Shown here: positions 54,247 to 63,402 of the stretch, piece after piece
Layout of the letters: each line of letters starts with the position of its first letter
Position numbering within the stretch: position 1 is the first letter of the stretch
DNA from: JACRLW01 sp050181465
GTDB lineage: Bacteria > Planctomycetota > UBA1135 > UBA2386
DNA: 64,000 nt
Assembly: GCA_050181465.1 (NCBI GenBank)
Contig: JBFXDD010000005.1
Coordinates: 62,001-126,000 of the forward strand
Direction of reading: 5' to 3'
Made by a program: the position numbers and the translations under genes
Notes under the pieces: model-generated
What the model saw: only the letters and a program-made list of their open reading frames with translations
Database searches by the model: none
What the model was told of the DNA's origin: nothing

Positions 54247-55431
54247 ATGATTCGCCGCATCGACCTCGACGCCCAACGGAAGCCACCGCGGTGGCCGAAC
54301 TTGTGCGCTTGGGAGTTGGACGGCTTCTGGAAGGAACTGCGGCGATCCATCCTTGCGCTGGAAGCCGCGGCCGGCACCGGGACCTTGGACGAGCGGCTGA
54401 ACGAGCCCGGGCTGCTGGAGGCGATCGGGCCCGACCTCTTCTCTACGTACCGCGCGCTCGCCCGCCGCAGCAAGCCGGACGCGAGCGCCCAGCGAGAGAA
54501 GCGGCGTGAGGTAGTGCACGCGCTGCTCGATCAACTCCACGGCGAGGCCTTCGCCGTTCGAACCTTCGGCGTCGCTCGCGGCTCGATTTGGCAGAAGAAG
54601 CCGGTGCTCGAGACCTGGATCGAAGGCGGCACGGTCATCCGGCAGCGGCTCGATCAGGTTGCGGCGCGGCGCTTCTGGGGGCTTGGTTTCAGCCACGAGG
54701 ACGACGCGGCGGCGACCGACGAACTCGCTCGCTACGCGGTCGTGCGCAGTATTCGGCGCTTCGCCCGCGACCTGCGCGACCTCGCCGACGTGCTGCGCCG
54801 ACTTCCCGATCCGGCGGCGGTCATGGTCCCGCGCCACGCAGACCGTCGCTTCGAGCAGTTGATGCTCGACATCCTCGATGAGAACTTTCGCCGCGCCGAG
54901 GTCGCCGGTCTGGCCGAAGATTTCTGCCAGAAGACCGACCTGCGGGTTCGCTATCCCGGTCTGGAGCGGGCGCGCGGCGCGCGCGTCCAAGTGAAGGCAG
55001 CGCGGTCGCAGAGAGTGCACCAGCTCCGGATCGCGGACATCCGCAATCGCGAGACCCTGGTCATCCTGTCGCCCGTCGCCCTTGCCGAGTTCCTCGCCGA
55101 GATCGTCAGCCGGCGAGTCGAAGCTCCGATCGAACGCACACAACTCGACGCGTTCTGGCGCAGCATCCCCGGCGAGCCAACCACCATCGACGAACTCGCG
55201 CCCGCCCTCGGTCGGCTGTTCGACACAGCGATCCGGAGCAAGCCGAGCGATCCGCGTGGGCCGATGGCGCAGGTCCCCGAGGCAGTCCGGGCGATGGTGC
55301 GAGCGTTCGTTCGCTACGAGGCCTTCCGTTCGACCGAGGCCCTTCGTCGCAACGAGGCCTCCGGGACTCGATATCGCCGCGCGCCCGACGGTCGGCTGCG
55401 CGCCGTCGACGGGGCGTCTCCCGCTTCCTGA
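54247..55431 (+). CDS. Helical protein of unknown function
   Basis: 394 residues from the ATG at 54247; the frame opens at 54127 but the first 40 codons lack conserved character. It is mostly helical with many arginines and acidic residues (LLDQLHGEAFAVRTFGV, VVRSIRRFARDLRDLADVLRRL, FEQLMLDILDENFRRAE). I see no signal peptide, no membrane segment and no known motif. It precedes nadA by 73 nt on the same strand, so it may be cotranscribed, but no functional link is visible. It may be an uncharacterised conserved family. Confidence 0.6.
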   Translation: MIRRIDLDAQRKPPRWPNLCAWELDGFWKELRRSILALEAAAGTGTLDERLNEPGLLEAIGPDLFSTYRALARRSKPDASAQREKRREVVHALLDQLHGEAFAVRTFGVARGSIWQKKPVLETWIEGGTVIRQRLDQVAARRFWGLGFSHEDDAAATDELARYAVVRSIRRFARDLRDLADVLRRLPDPAAVMVPRHADRRFEQLMLDILDENFRRAEVAGLAEDFCQKTDLRVRYPGLERARGARVQVKAARSQRVHQLRIADIRNRETLVILSPVALAEFLAEIVSRRVEAPIERTQLDAFWRSIPGEPTTIDELAPALGRLFDTAIRSKPSDPRGPMAQVPEAVRAMVRAFVRYEAFRSTEALRRNEASGTRYRRAPDGRLRAVDGASPAS

Positions 55432-55504
55432 TTGAGCGCGGCTTGGCGCGGCTCCCCGTGCGGACGATGATGCGCGGCCCGCGCGTCGCGCCGGACAGCC
55501 CGCA

Positions 55505-56461
55505 ATGACCACCCTCTCCATCGATCCGACCCTCGACCTCTTCGCCGAGATCGAACGGCTCAAACGCGAGCGGCGCGCCGTGATCCTGGCGCACTACTAC
55601 CAGGAGCCCGACATCCAGGATCTCGCCGATCATCTCGGCGACTCCCTCGATCTCGCGCGCAAGGCGCAAGCCGAGCGTGATGCCGAAGTGATCCTCTTTT
55701 GCGGGGTCCACTTCATGGCGGAGACCGCGAAGATCCTCAATCCGCAGAAGACGGTGATCCTGCCGGATCTCGATGCCGGTTGCTCACTCGCGGACTCGTG
55801 TCCCGCCGAGCGACTCCGCAAGTGGAAGCAGAGTCATCCCCAGCACTACGTCGTCACCTACATCAACTGCTCAGCGGCGACGAAAGCGGAGTCCGACATC
55901 ATCTGCACGTCGAGCAATGCGGAGAAGATCATCCATTCGGTGCCGAAGGATCGCCCCATCCTCTTCGCACCCGATCAGAATCTGGGCCGTTGGCTGATGA
56001 AGAAGACCGGCAGGCCGATGGATCTGTGGCCGGGCACGTGCATGGTCCATGTGACCTTCAGCGAACGACGCATCGTCGAACTCAAGGCGCAGAACCCCGA
56101 CGCGGTGTTCATCGCCCATCCGGAATGCGACGAAGGCGTGTTGAAGCACGCGAGCTTCATCGGTTCCACGCGACGACTTCTCGAGTACGTCCGCGACAGC
56201 GAGCATCGTCGTTTCATCGTCGGGACGGAGAGCGGCATCCTGCACACCATGCGTCAGGCCGCACCGAACAAGGAGCTGATCGAAGCGCCGGTCGACAACA
56301 AGGGTGGGTGCGGCGCGTGCAGCCAGTGTCCGTACATGAAGTTGAACACGCTCGAGAAGATGTATCTCGCGCTGCGCGACCTCGAGCCACGGATCGAGCT
56401 CGACGAAGAGATCCGACGCCGGGCCGAACTCCCGCTCCTGCGCATGCTCGAGGTGTCGTGA
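55505..56461 (+). CDS. nadA: Quinolinate synthase
   Basis: 318 residues. Condenses iminoaspartate with dihydroxyacetone phosphate to quinolinate in NAD synthesis. Cysteines expected to hold the [4Fe-4S] cluster are in AGCSLADSC, PGTCMVH and CGACSQCPYM; other family motifs are AHYYQEPDIQDLAD, TYINCSA, APDQNLGRW and HPECDEGV. Length fits the family. nadB and nadC are not in this window. The stop overlaps the next start by 4 nt. Confidence 0.94.
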   Translation: MTTLSIDPTLDLFAEIERLKRERRAVILAHYYQEPDIQDLADHLGDSLDLARKAQAERDAEVILFCGVHFMAETAKILNPQKTVILPDLDAGCSLADSCPAERLRKWKQSHPQHYVVTYINCSAATKAESDIICTSSNAEKIIHSVPKDRPILFAPDQNLGRWLMKKTGRPMDLWPGTCMVHVTFSERRIVELKAQNPDAVFIAHPECDEGVLKHASFIGSTRRLLEYVRDSEHRRFIVGTESGILHTMRQAAPNKELIEAPVDNKGGCGACSQCPYMKLNTLEKMYLALRDLEPRIELDEEIRRRAELPLLRMLEVS

Positions 56462-56739
56462 ACACCACCGGCGGCCGAATCGATCGCGCGCGCACGTGGG
56501 CGTGTTATGGGTCCGCGGCCGCTGCCCTCTGCCTGCTCATAACGACTTACGTCGGCGCATACGCGCGGGGCGGCCTTCCAAAGGGCCATCCTTGGCACGG
56601 CATCGCGCTGCTGAGTGCGGCCGGATGGTTCCTCGTTCAGACCCGACTCGGCGACGGTCGCCGTCTCACCAACATCGCCGCCGTGGTCCTGCCCTTGGTG
56701 GCTGCCGTGGCAGCGGGGTTCTTGTTCGGTCTGTGGTAG
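56458..56739 (+). CDS. Small membrane protein coupled to nadA
   Basis: 93 residues, GTG start in the nadA stop (GTGA overlap). Three hydrophobic stretches (WACYGSAAAALCLLITTYVGAY, IALLSAAGWFLVQTRL, NIAAVVLPLVAAVAAGFLFGLW) suggest a small integral membrane protein. I do not recognise the family. The coupling to nadA could reflect a transport or anchoring role but nothing in the sequence shows this. Confidence 0.6.
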   Translation: MNTTGGRIDRARTWACYGSAAAALCLLITTYVGAYARGGLPKGHPWHGIALLSAAGWFLVQTRLGDGRRLTNIAAVVLPLVAAVAAGFLFGLW

Positions 56740-56885
56740 CGCGCTGAGGCGGTCGCGCCCGGCGAGGTCGAGGGGCTCCGGAGCGAGTCCTTTGGAACTT
56801 TCTTGACGGATCTGACACGGCTTCGGCGCTTCGTCCTTCGGCAGGCATTCTGGGTGATTCCAGAGCCGCTCCTCACCGTTCTCTC

Positions 56886-57069
56886 CTAGCCCGGATTATT
56901 CGTGAACGTCGTCGCGAGATCGACGCAGGTCGATGTCCGGCAAGGAGCTGCGTCGGTCGACGACCGAAGCGTAGCTGTAGCTACGCTGCCAGGGAGGAGC
57001 CGACGCAGCGACGCCGCCGGGCGCGACTTGCGGCGATCGCAGTAGACGTTCACGAATAATTCGGGCTAG
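56886..57069 (+). repeat. Palindromic MITE-like element, copy C (reference copy)
   Basis: 184-bp full-length copy. Its exact centre is the short palindrome GCGTAGCTGTAGCTACGC (56969-56986), and the two arms of about 90 bp match each other imperfectly; the outer 25 bp are nearly perfect inverted repeats (CTAGCCCGgATTATTCGTGA form). The right CTAG plus following GAG give AGGAG (57068-57072), 7 nt before the tyrosinase ATG. The 146 nt before it (56740-56885) show no gene. Confidence 0.92.
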
Positions 57070-57079
57070 GAGTCCGTCG

Positions 57080-58525
57080 ATGTCGGAGGAAAGCTCGTTT
57101 CCCCTGCGAACCCGCAGAGACGTATTGCTCGCAGCCGCCGGAAGCGCAGCGGCTCTCTCGCTGAACTTCCTCACGGGGGGATGCGAGAGTCTCAAGAAGG
57201 CGATCGAGAACCGACCCCGTCGGCGATGCATCGTCGATGGCGATCCACTCGTGGCGGAGGACTTGGTCTACTACGCCGCCGCCGTCGCGGCGATGAAGGC
57301 GCTACCGAGCGACGACCCACGGAACTGGAACCGTCAGGCGGACATCCACGCCGAGGCATGCCGACACGGATCCTGGTTCTTCTTGCCCTGGCATCGGGCG
57401 TATCTCCTCGAGTTCGAGGCGATCTGCCGCAAGCTCTCCGGCGCACCGAAGACTTGGGGACTGCCGTACTGGAATTGGTCGAACTCGCCCAAAATCCCCT
57501 CTGCGTTCTGGTCTGGCGCACTCTCGCACACCCCGCGAAGCGCCACGGCAACCAGCTCGGCCAGCAGTGCCATTGTCGGCCCGACCGCCATCGACACCAT
57601 CCTCGGACTGACCGGCTTCACCTCCTTCGCCGGCACGAGTACCGGCGCCGGCCAGCTCGAGAGCTCGCCGCACAACTACGTGCACAACTTCGTCGGCGGC
57701 ACGATGGCGACCTATCTCTCACCGAGAGACCCTGTCTTCTGGTGCCACCACAACATGGTGGAGTACTTGTGGGTGAAGTGGAACTTGCTGGGCAACGACA
57801 ACACCGACGACAGCTCCTGGATGGATCAAGTGTTCACGGACTTCGTCGACGCAGACGGTGCGGCCGTCGAGATCAAGGTGGCGCTGACGATGCTGTTCCC
57901 GCTCCTGTCGTATCAGTTCGTCGAGTGCGGTGCTTCGGCGGAGGGCCTCGGTCCGATCTCGGGAACCGCCGAGTTCCGCAAGCTGGAAGCAGCATTGAAG
58001 AAAGGTGCGCCGGTGAGCATCCGACCGCGGCGTTCGATCGATCTGATGCGCGAGCTCACCATCGCGACGGGTGAGCGAACGACGGTGCCGGCAGTTCGTC
58101 TCGAACCGACCGATGTCGAATCGGCGCTGCAGGCGAAAGACGGCGAGCGAGCGCTCTTGACCATCTCCCACGCAGAACTGCCACGCGGCGGCGACGTGTT
58201 CCTTCGGGTGTTCGTGAATCATCCGGAAGCGAGTGCACAGACGCCGGTGACGGACCCGCACTATGCGGGGAGCGTGCACTACTTCGTCGATCCGCGGCAT
58301 GCCGCGAACCCGCGGCACGCCCACGGCGCCGACAGCAACTTCCTGGTCGACGTCACCGCGACGCTACAACGACTGGCCAGAGCCGGTCAGCGAGTCGATC
58401 CGGAGAACCTGTCGTTCCAACTGGTCGCCGTGCCATTCGAAGCGCGTGACACGACGTCTGCAGCGTTGAAGATCAGCCGACTCAGACTGTCTCTCGCTCC
58501 GGTCGATCCGCGGCGTTCGAACTGA
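57080..58525 (+). CDS. Tat-exported tyrosinase-family copper protein
   Basis: 481 residues. The N-terminus TRRDVLLAAAGSAAALS is a twin-arginine signal and LTGGC a lipobox (Cys35), so it is exported folded and lipid-attached. Copper A ligands: His90 (ADIHAE), His96 (CRHGSW) and His105 (PWHRAY). Copper B ligands: His198 (SPHNYVH), His202 and His223/224 (FWCHHNMVEYLW). This is the bacterial tyrosinase/hemocyanin-type type-3 copper fold; phenol oxidation is possible. A beta-rich C-terminal domain (about residues 330-481) follows. A Shine-Dalgarno sequence AGGAG is formed by the end of element copy C. Its 3' end overlaps the convergent TMEM175-like gene by 44 nt. Confidence 0.9.
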   Translation: MSEESSFPLRTRRDVLLAAAGSAAALSLNFLTGGCESLKKAIENRPRRRCIVDGDPLVAEDLVYYAAAVAAMKALPSDDPRNWNRQADIHAEACRHGSWFFLPWHRAYLLEFEAICRKLSGAPKTWGLPYWNWSNSPKIPSAFWSGALSHTPRSATATSSASSAIVGPTAIDTILGLTGFTSFAGTSTGAGQLESSPHNYVHNFVGGTMATYLSPRDPVFWCHHNMVEYLWVKWNLLGNDNTDDSSWMDQVFTDFVDADGAAVEIKVALTMLFPLLSYQFVECGASAEGLGPISGTAEFRKLEAALKKGAPVSIRPRRSIDLMRELTIATGERTTVPAVRLEPTDVESALQAKDGERALLTISHAELPRGGDVFLRVFVNHPEASAQTPVTDPHYAGSVHYFVDPRHAANPRHAHGADSNFLVDVTATLQRLARAGQRVDPENLSFQLVAVPFEARDTTSAALKISRLRLSLAPVDPRRSN

Positions 58526-59231
58526 TCGACCGCATTCGTTCCCGCGCCCTCGCTCCGCGCGTCGCGTGGATCGCCATCACCGGGCCGATCCCGAAGAAGA
58601 CCCATCCGGCGAACGAAGTCCAACGCGGTGGCATCGTGTACGCGAGGACGATGGAGGCGAGGGCGAACCAGACCATGATCCAGGAGCTCTGGATGTACTG
58701 TCGAGTCACGCTGCGCTCGAGCTCGTCGAGCGCCATCTCCTCGCGCAGGCTCCACGCACGACGGTAGAGCATCGCGAGGACGAAATAGATCGCCCCGAAG
58801 CCCGCGCTGTAGACCGGCAAGATCGGAAAGGAGTCGTCGAGGATCTGGCGAACGGTGAGCGGACCGCCGAAGCCGAACATCGCCTGCGAGATCAAGCCGA
58901 ACAGCAGCTTCAGTGGGTATGCGAACAGCAGCACCAGGAAGAGGTACACCGCACTCAACAACGCGCTGAGTCCGTCACGCAAGCCGTACCGTCGGAAGAA
59001 CAAGTAGTGCGCGTGCCACAGCATCGCGATGATCGCGAAGCTCGCAGTGAGCGGGATGATCTGCTCGAAGACCATGCGCAACTCGCTGACGCGCATCGGC
59101 ACCGCGCCCGAGAGCATCACCAGCCCCAATGCGATGGCGAACACGCCGTCTGCGACCGCTTCCAATCGGGTCACGTCGCGACCGCGCCAGTGGAAGTCAC
59201 GTTCGGGATCCGAGCTCGGGTCACGGGTCAT
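58482..59231 (-). CDS. TMEM175-like (DUF1211) potassium-channel family membrane protein
   Basis: 249 residues with about six membrane segments. The N-terminal RLEAVADGVFAIALGLVML is the conserved first repeat of TMEM175 (FSDGVFAIA type), and HAHYLFFRRYGLRDGL lies in the second span; bacterial TMEM175 proteins are potassium-selective channels built from two six-helix repeats or tetramers of one. A charged tail (RARERMRSISSN) closes it. Its 3' end overlaps the tyrosinase gene by 44 nt in antisense. Confidence 0.87.
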   Translation of the reverse strand: MTRDPSSDPERDFHWRGRDVTRLEAVADGVFAIALGLVMLSGAVPMRVSELRMVFEQIIPLTASFAIIAMLWHAHYLFFRRYGLRDGLSALLSAVYLFLVLLFAYPLKLLFGLISQAMFGFGGPLTVRQILDDSFPILPVYSAGFGAIYFVLAMLYRRAWSLREEMALDELERSVTRQYIQSSWIMVWFALASIVLAYTMPPRWTSFAGWVFFGIGPVMAIHATRGARARERMRSISSNAADRPERETV

Positions 59232-59268
59232 GATGGAACTCCGGTTCGATGGACGACCATGGCAAGGT

Positions 59269-61089
59269 TCATCGGGCTTCGAGCCAAACCGCCATCGGTG
59301 TCTCTCCGCGATTGGCCCAGGCGAAGTAGGGAATCGCGCGGAAGCCTCGGCCCTCGAGGGTGATCACGCCGCCGAGCAGATCCTCGTGCCATTTGGGCTC
59401 GAGAGTCGCATCCGCGTCGAGCGCCAGGTTGGTCCACTCACCCTCGACATCTACTCCCTCGACACAGTAGACGAGGGGCCCGCGCATGAGGGCGAGTCGA
59501 CCGCGATTGGCTTCGACCCGCGGATCGCTGGTGACGCGGCGCACGTTCAGAGGCAACTCGAACCGCAGCTCGTCGCCGACCGACCAAGTGCGCTCGATCT
59601 CGTAGAAGCCGTCGATCTCACGCGCTTCGACTTCGTGTTCGCCGACCATGAACCGAACTCGCTCGCCGATGAACGGTGGCTTGCGCAATCGCACCGGGAA
59701 GGCACGCGAAGTCGTCGGCTCGATGCGTAACGCCACCGCGCCGTCCCATGGGTAGCGGGTGGTCATCGCAACCTCGACCGGACCGCCCGCGAGCGACACG
59801 CTCGCCCGGTGCCCGACGTAGAGAACGACGACGAGCGTGTCGTCCCGAAACGCGAGGACCCTTTCTCCGATCGCCGGCAGGAAGCGCACGATGTTGGACG
59901 GACAGCAGGCGCACGCATACCAGGGCTTGCGCTGATGACTCCCACTCGATGCCAACGGATTCGTGTAGAAGAAGCGATCACCGCTCAGAGACACTCCCGA
60001 CAACATCGCATTGTAGAGCACCCGCTCGAGGATGTCGGCGAAGTCCTTGTCACCCGTCAAGAGGAACATGCGGTGAGTCCACAGCGCCATCCCGATCGCC
60101 GCACACGTCTCCGAATACGCGCTCTCGTTGGGCAGGTCGAACGGCGCGGTGAACCCCTCATTGCTCGCGCGCGAACCGATGCCTCCCGTCACGTAGGTCT
60201 TGCCCACCGAGACACTCTCCCAGAGCGAGAGCAGCGCGCGACGGAGATCCGCGTCGCCACGCTCCCGTACGACGTCTGCCATACCGCAACACAGGTACAT
60301 CGCACGCACCGCGTGACCGACGATCTCGCGCTGCTCGCTCAGCGGCAGATGGTCCTGAGAGTACTCCCCATATCGCGCGGTGCGCACCGGCGACCCGCGT
60401 TGGTCGAGGAAGAACTTCGCGAGGTCGAACCATCGGCGATCTCCGGTCTCGTCAGCCAACTTGACGAGCGCCAGCTCGAGCTCCGGATGGCCGGGCGGGT
60501 CGAGTCGCGCCGTCGGCCCGAACTGGCTCGAGATGTGCTGAGCGAATGCGATCGCGATATCGAGCAGTCTTCGATCACCGGTGGCATGTGACCACGCGAT
60601 GCCTGCCTCGATGAGATGTCCTGCGCAGTACAGCTCATGGCCGTGCTCGATGTTCTGCCAACGCTTGCTCGGTTCGACCAGGGTGTAGTAGCTGTTGATG
60701 TAGCCGTCTTCACGTTGTGCCTTGGCGATCGCATCGATGACGGCGTCCACGCGTGCTCGCAGCTCGTCATCCGGTGCGCCATGCAAGGTGTAGGCAGCTC
60801 CTTCGATCACCTTGTAGACGTCGGAGTCGTTGAAGAGATACCCCTCGTGCTTGCCCTCCTCCAGGCCACCGGCGATTCGCAGGTTGCGAATTCGCCCGGT
60901 CTCCTCGCAGCGATCCAGGCACGCGTCGACGGTCACACGGCGATTGGTCTCGATTCTCGGCGACCAGAACGGGTCCGTGATCCTGACCGCGTGAAAAGGC
61001 ACGGCACGGAGACCTGCCTGGGTCGACTCTTGCTCCGATGATTGGGCCGAGTGCAGCGATAGCGCGATGGCCGAGAGCAGTTCGAGCAT
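59269..61089 (-). CDS. Glycoside hydrolase family 127 beta-L-arabinofuranosidase-type protein
   Basis: 606 residues from the ATG at 61089, which opens a weak hydrophobic start (LLSAIALSLHSAQS). GH127 enzymes use a zinc-bound cysteine: here Glu327 and Cys329 in SETCAAIGM and Cys395-Cys396 in CACCPSNIVRFLP match the expected zinc and nucleophile positions. GYINSYYTLVEP and HGHELYCAGHLIEA are further family motifs. It probably acts on L-arabinofuranosides or related plant-cell-wall residues. The frame upstream is open to 61290 without meaning. It is divergent from zwf. Confidence 0.9.
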   Translation of the reverse strand: MLELLSAIALSLHSAQSSEQESTQAGLRAVPFHAVRITDPFWSPRIETNRRVTVDACLDRCEETGRIRNLRIAGGLEEGKHEGYLFNDSDVYKVIEGAAYTLHGAPDDELRARVDAVIDAIAKAQREDGYINSYYTLVEPSKRWQNIEHGHELYCAGHLIEAGIAWSHATGDRRLLDIAIAFAQHISSQFGPTARLDPPGHPELELALVKLADETGDRRWFDLAKFFLDQRGSPVRTARYGEYSQDHLPLSEQREIVGHAVRAMYLCCGMADVVRERGDADLRRALLSLWESVSVGKTYVTGGIGSRASNEGFTAPFDLPNESAYSETCAAIGMALWTHRMFLLTGDKDFADILERVLYNAMLSGVSLSGDRFFYTNPLASSGSHQRKPWYACACCPSNIVRFLPAIGERVLAFRDDTLVVVLYVGHRASVSLAGGPVEVAMTTRYPWDGAVALRIEPTTSRAFPVRLRKPPFIGERVRFMVGEHEVEAREIDGFYEIERTWSVGDELRFELPLNVRRVTSDPRVEANRGRLALMRGPLVYCVEGVDVEGEWTNLALDADATLEPKWHEDLLGGVITLEGRGFRAIPYFAWANRGETPMAVWLEAR

Positions 61090-61214
61090 CGCGGCATTGA
61101 ACCACCGTGGTAGGTGGTGTGGCCACTCTAGAGGTCGCCGCCACGGTGTACTTCGCCGGAGCTGATCGATCGCTGCGACTTCCGCACGCAGCGCGCTATC
61201 CTGTTCGCCCCACG

Positions 61215-62729
61215 ATGCAGAACCCGCTAGCCGACGAACTGACCTCGACCCGCCGCGCCCGGCCGTGCGTGCTGGTGATCTTCGGCGCAACCGGTGATCT
61301 GACTCAGCGCAAGCTGGTCCCCGCGCTCATGCGGCTCGCCTCCGACGGCTTGTTGCCGACCGGCTTCGCGGTGATCGGCTTCGCTCGTCGCGACTGGAGT
61401 AACGAAGACTTCCGTCGCGAACTGTCTCGGGCCGTCGCCGAGCACGGCGGCGACGAAGCGGCGACGACCTTCACCCAGCGCGCCCACTCCTTCGAGTTCC
61501 TGCGCGGCACCTTCGATGATCCCGACTCCTACGCGCAACTCAGTGCGCGCCTGGAGGCGCTGGACGCCGAGCGTGGCACCGACGGCAATCGTCTCTTCTA
61601 TCTCGCGACACCGCCGAGCGCGTATGCCCCGATCCTGGGTCATCTCGAAGCGTGCGGACTCTCGCGCGAGCGGGACGGGACCTTTGCGCGCGTGATCGTC
61701 GAGAAGCCCTTCGGCCACGATCGCGAAACGGCACGCGCCCTGAATCAACAGGTCAATGCCGGCTTTCGCGAACACCAGGTCTTCCGCATCGATCACTACC
61801 TCGGGAAGGAGACCGTTCAGAACATCGTCGCGCTACGCTTCGCCAACGGCATCTTCGAGCCCTTGTGGAACGAGAAGTTCGTGGATCACGTGCAGATCAC
61901 GGTGGCTGAGTCGATCGGCATCGGCGATCGCGGCAAGTACTTCGAGGAGGCCGGGATCATCCGAGACATGATCCAGAATCACCTCCTGCAGGTGATGACG
62001 CTCGTCGCCATGGAGCCGCCGGTGTCGAGCGATGCCAACGCGATCCGCGACGAGAAGGTCAAAGTTCTTCGCGCGATCCGGTCGCTGACTCCCGAGCTCG
62101 CTGCACAGCGGACCATCCGCGGTCAGTACACCGGTGGCTACGTCAATGGTCGCGAAGCGACGGCCTACCGTGCGGAGCGCGATGTCGCGCCAGATTCCGC
62201 CACAGAGACTTACGCCGCGATTCGATTGCACATCGACAACTGGCGCTGGGCCGGCACTCCGTTCTTCCTTCGAGCCGGCAAGCGATTGGCTCGCCGCGTC
62301 ACTGAGATCGCAATCCACTTCAAGCGGCCGCCGTATCTTCTCTACGGCAACATCCGTCGACGCGACCTCCACGAGAACGTGCTGCTGATCCGCGTGCAGC
62401 CGGACGAGGGTATCAGCCTCCGATTCGGCGCGAAGATTCCGGGACCCGATTTCAAGATCCGCGGCGTTCGCATGGACTTCAGCTACGGCTCGGCGTTCGG
62501 AGCGCAGACCGCCGATGCGTACGAACGACTGCTCCTCGACGCGATGCTCGGCGATTCCACGCTGTTCGCTCGTCGCGACGAAGTCGAGGAAGCTTGGCGC
62601 ATCGTGGATTCGATCATCGAGGGCTGGCGCGACGGCGCGCAGGCGCTGCATACCTACGAGGCAGGGACGTGGGGGCCCGATGCGTCCGATGAGCTGTTGG
62701 GCGAAGGCCGCGTCTGGCGTCGCCCATGA
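61215..62729 (+). CDS. zwf: Glucose-6-phosphate 1-dehydrogenase
   Basis: 504 residues from the ATG at 61215. First enzyme of the oxidative pentose phosphate pathway, giving NADPH and 6-phosphogluconolactone. Dinucleotide site GATGDLTQRKL, active-site RIDHYLGKET (catalytic His and Lys) and substrate strand EKPFGHD are present, with full family length. The frame continues upstream for 36 codons but those lack conservation. It is divergent from the GH127 gene, with 125 nt between the starts, and 51 nt from the lipoprotein gene downstream. Confidence 0.95.
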   Translation: MQNPLADELTSTRRARPCVLVIFGATGDLTQRKLVPALMRLASDGLLPTGFAVIGFARRDWSNEDFRRELSRAVAEHGGDEAATTFTQRAHSFEFLRGTFDDPDSYAQLSARLEALDAERGTDGNRLFYLATPPSAYAPILGHLEACGLSRERDGTFARVIVEKPFGHDRETARALNQQVNAGFREHQVFRIDHYLGKETVQNIVALRFANGIFEPLWNEKFVDHVQITVAESIGIGDRGKYFEEAGIIRDMIQNHLLQVMTLVAMEPPVSSDANAIRDEKVKVLRAIRSLTPELAAQRTIRGQYTGGYVNGREATAYRAERDVAPDSATETYAAIRLHIDNWRWAGTPFFLRAGKRLARRVTEIAIHFKRPPYLLYGNIRRRDLHENVLLIRVQPDEGISLRFGAKIPGPDFKIRGVRMDFSYGSAFGAQTADAYERLLLDAMLGDSTLFARRDEVEEAWRIVDSIIEGWRDGAQALHTYEAGTWGPDASDELLGEGRVWRRP

Positions 62730-62780
62730 GTCTCGGTTGCATCGCAGCCGATGACCTCGATCGCCGGTAACATCGAAACG

Positions 62781-63365
62781 ATGATGCGGCGTCGCCGAAT
62801 ACGATTCGTCATCTTCGGCGCTGTCGCCGCGGCGCTTTGGATCATGGTCGGCTGCACTTCCGTCGTGCGACCGCCCGCAAACGTAGTCGACCCGCAACGA
62901 GTAGTGCTGGTCTTCGACGCACGTCATCGCGGCCTGGTCCTGCCGCGCGAGGACGGCACGTGGGTCGAATACGGCTTCGGGGAGTACGCGTGGTATGCGG
63001 AGCTTCGCGACGCCTGGTATCGCGTGTTTCCGGCGATGCTGTGGCCGACGCGGGGCACGCTCGGCCGACGCGAACTGCCGACCGCCGATCCCGCGGAGTC
63101 GATCCCGTGGGCGACTCTAGAGACCTTGGTGGTCGAGCGAGAACGCGCACTGGAGTTGCGGCGCGAACTCGACGCCCGGTTCGACGCTCGAGAAGAGCGT
63201 GTCGTCCGCAACTCCGCCTACGGCATCGATTTCGTTCCCGACGAGAACGACTACTGGTGCTTCTTCAATTGCAGCGACGCGGTGACGGAATGGCTTCGCC
63301 GTCTCGACTGCCGCGTCTCGTGGGTGCCGATTCGAATTGACCTCGCGGTAGCCGATTCTCCGTAG
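62781..63365 (+). CDS. DUF2459-like lipoprotein
   Basis: 194 residues from the ATG at 62781; an ATG at 62751 adds ten residues. Basic start and hydrophobic core (MRRRRIRFVIFGAVAAALWI) end in MVGC (lipobox-like). The mature part has RHRGLVLP, TWVEYGFGEYAWYA and DYWCFFNCSDAVTEWL, which recalls the DUF2459 family of small exported proteins. Function unknown. It is 51 nt after zwf in the same direction and followed by element copy D. Confidence 0.65.
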   Translation: MMRRRRIRFVIFGAVAAALWIMVGCTSVVRPPANVVDPQRVVLVFDARHRGLVLPREDGTWVEYGFGEYAWYAELRDAWYRVFPAMLWPTRGTLGRRELPTADPAESIPWATLETLVVERERALELRRELDARFDAREERVVRNSAYGIDFVPDENDYWCFFNCSDAVTEWLRRLDCRVSWVPIRIDLAVADSP

Positions 63366-63402
63366 TCCGCTCCCTTGGCGGCCCATGAGCCGTCCGCTTT
63401 GG

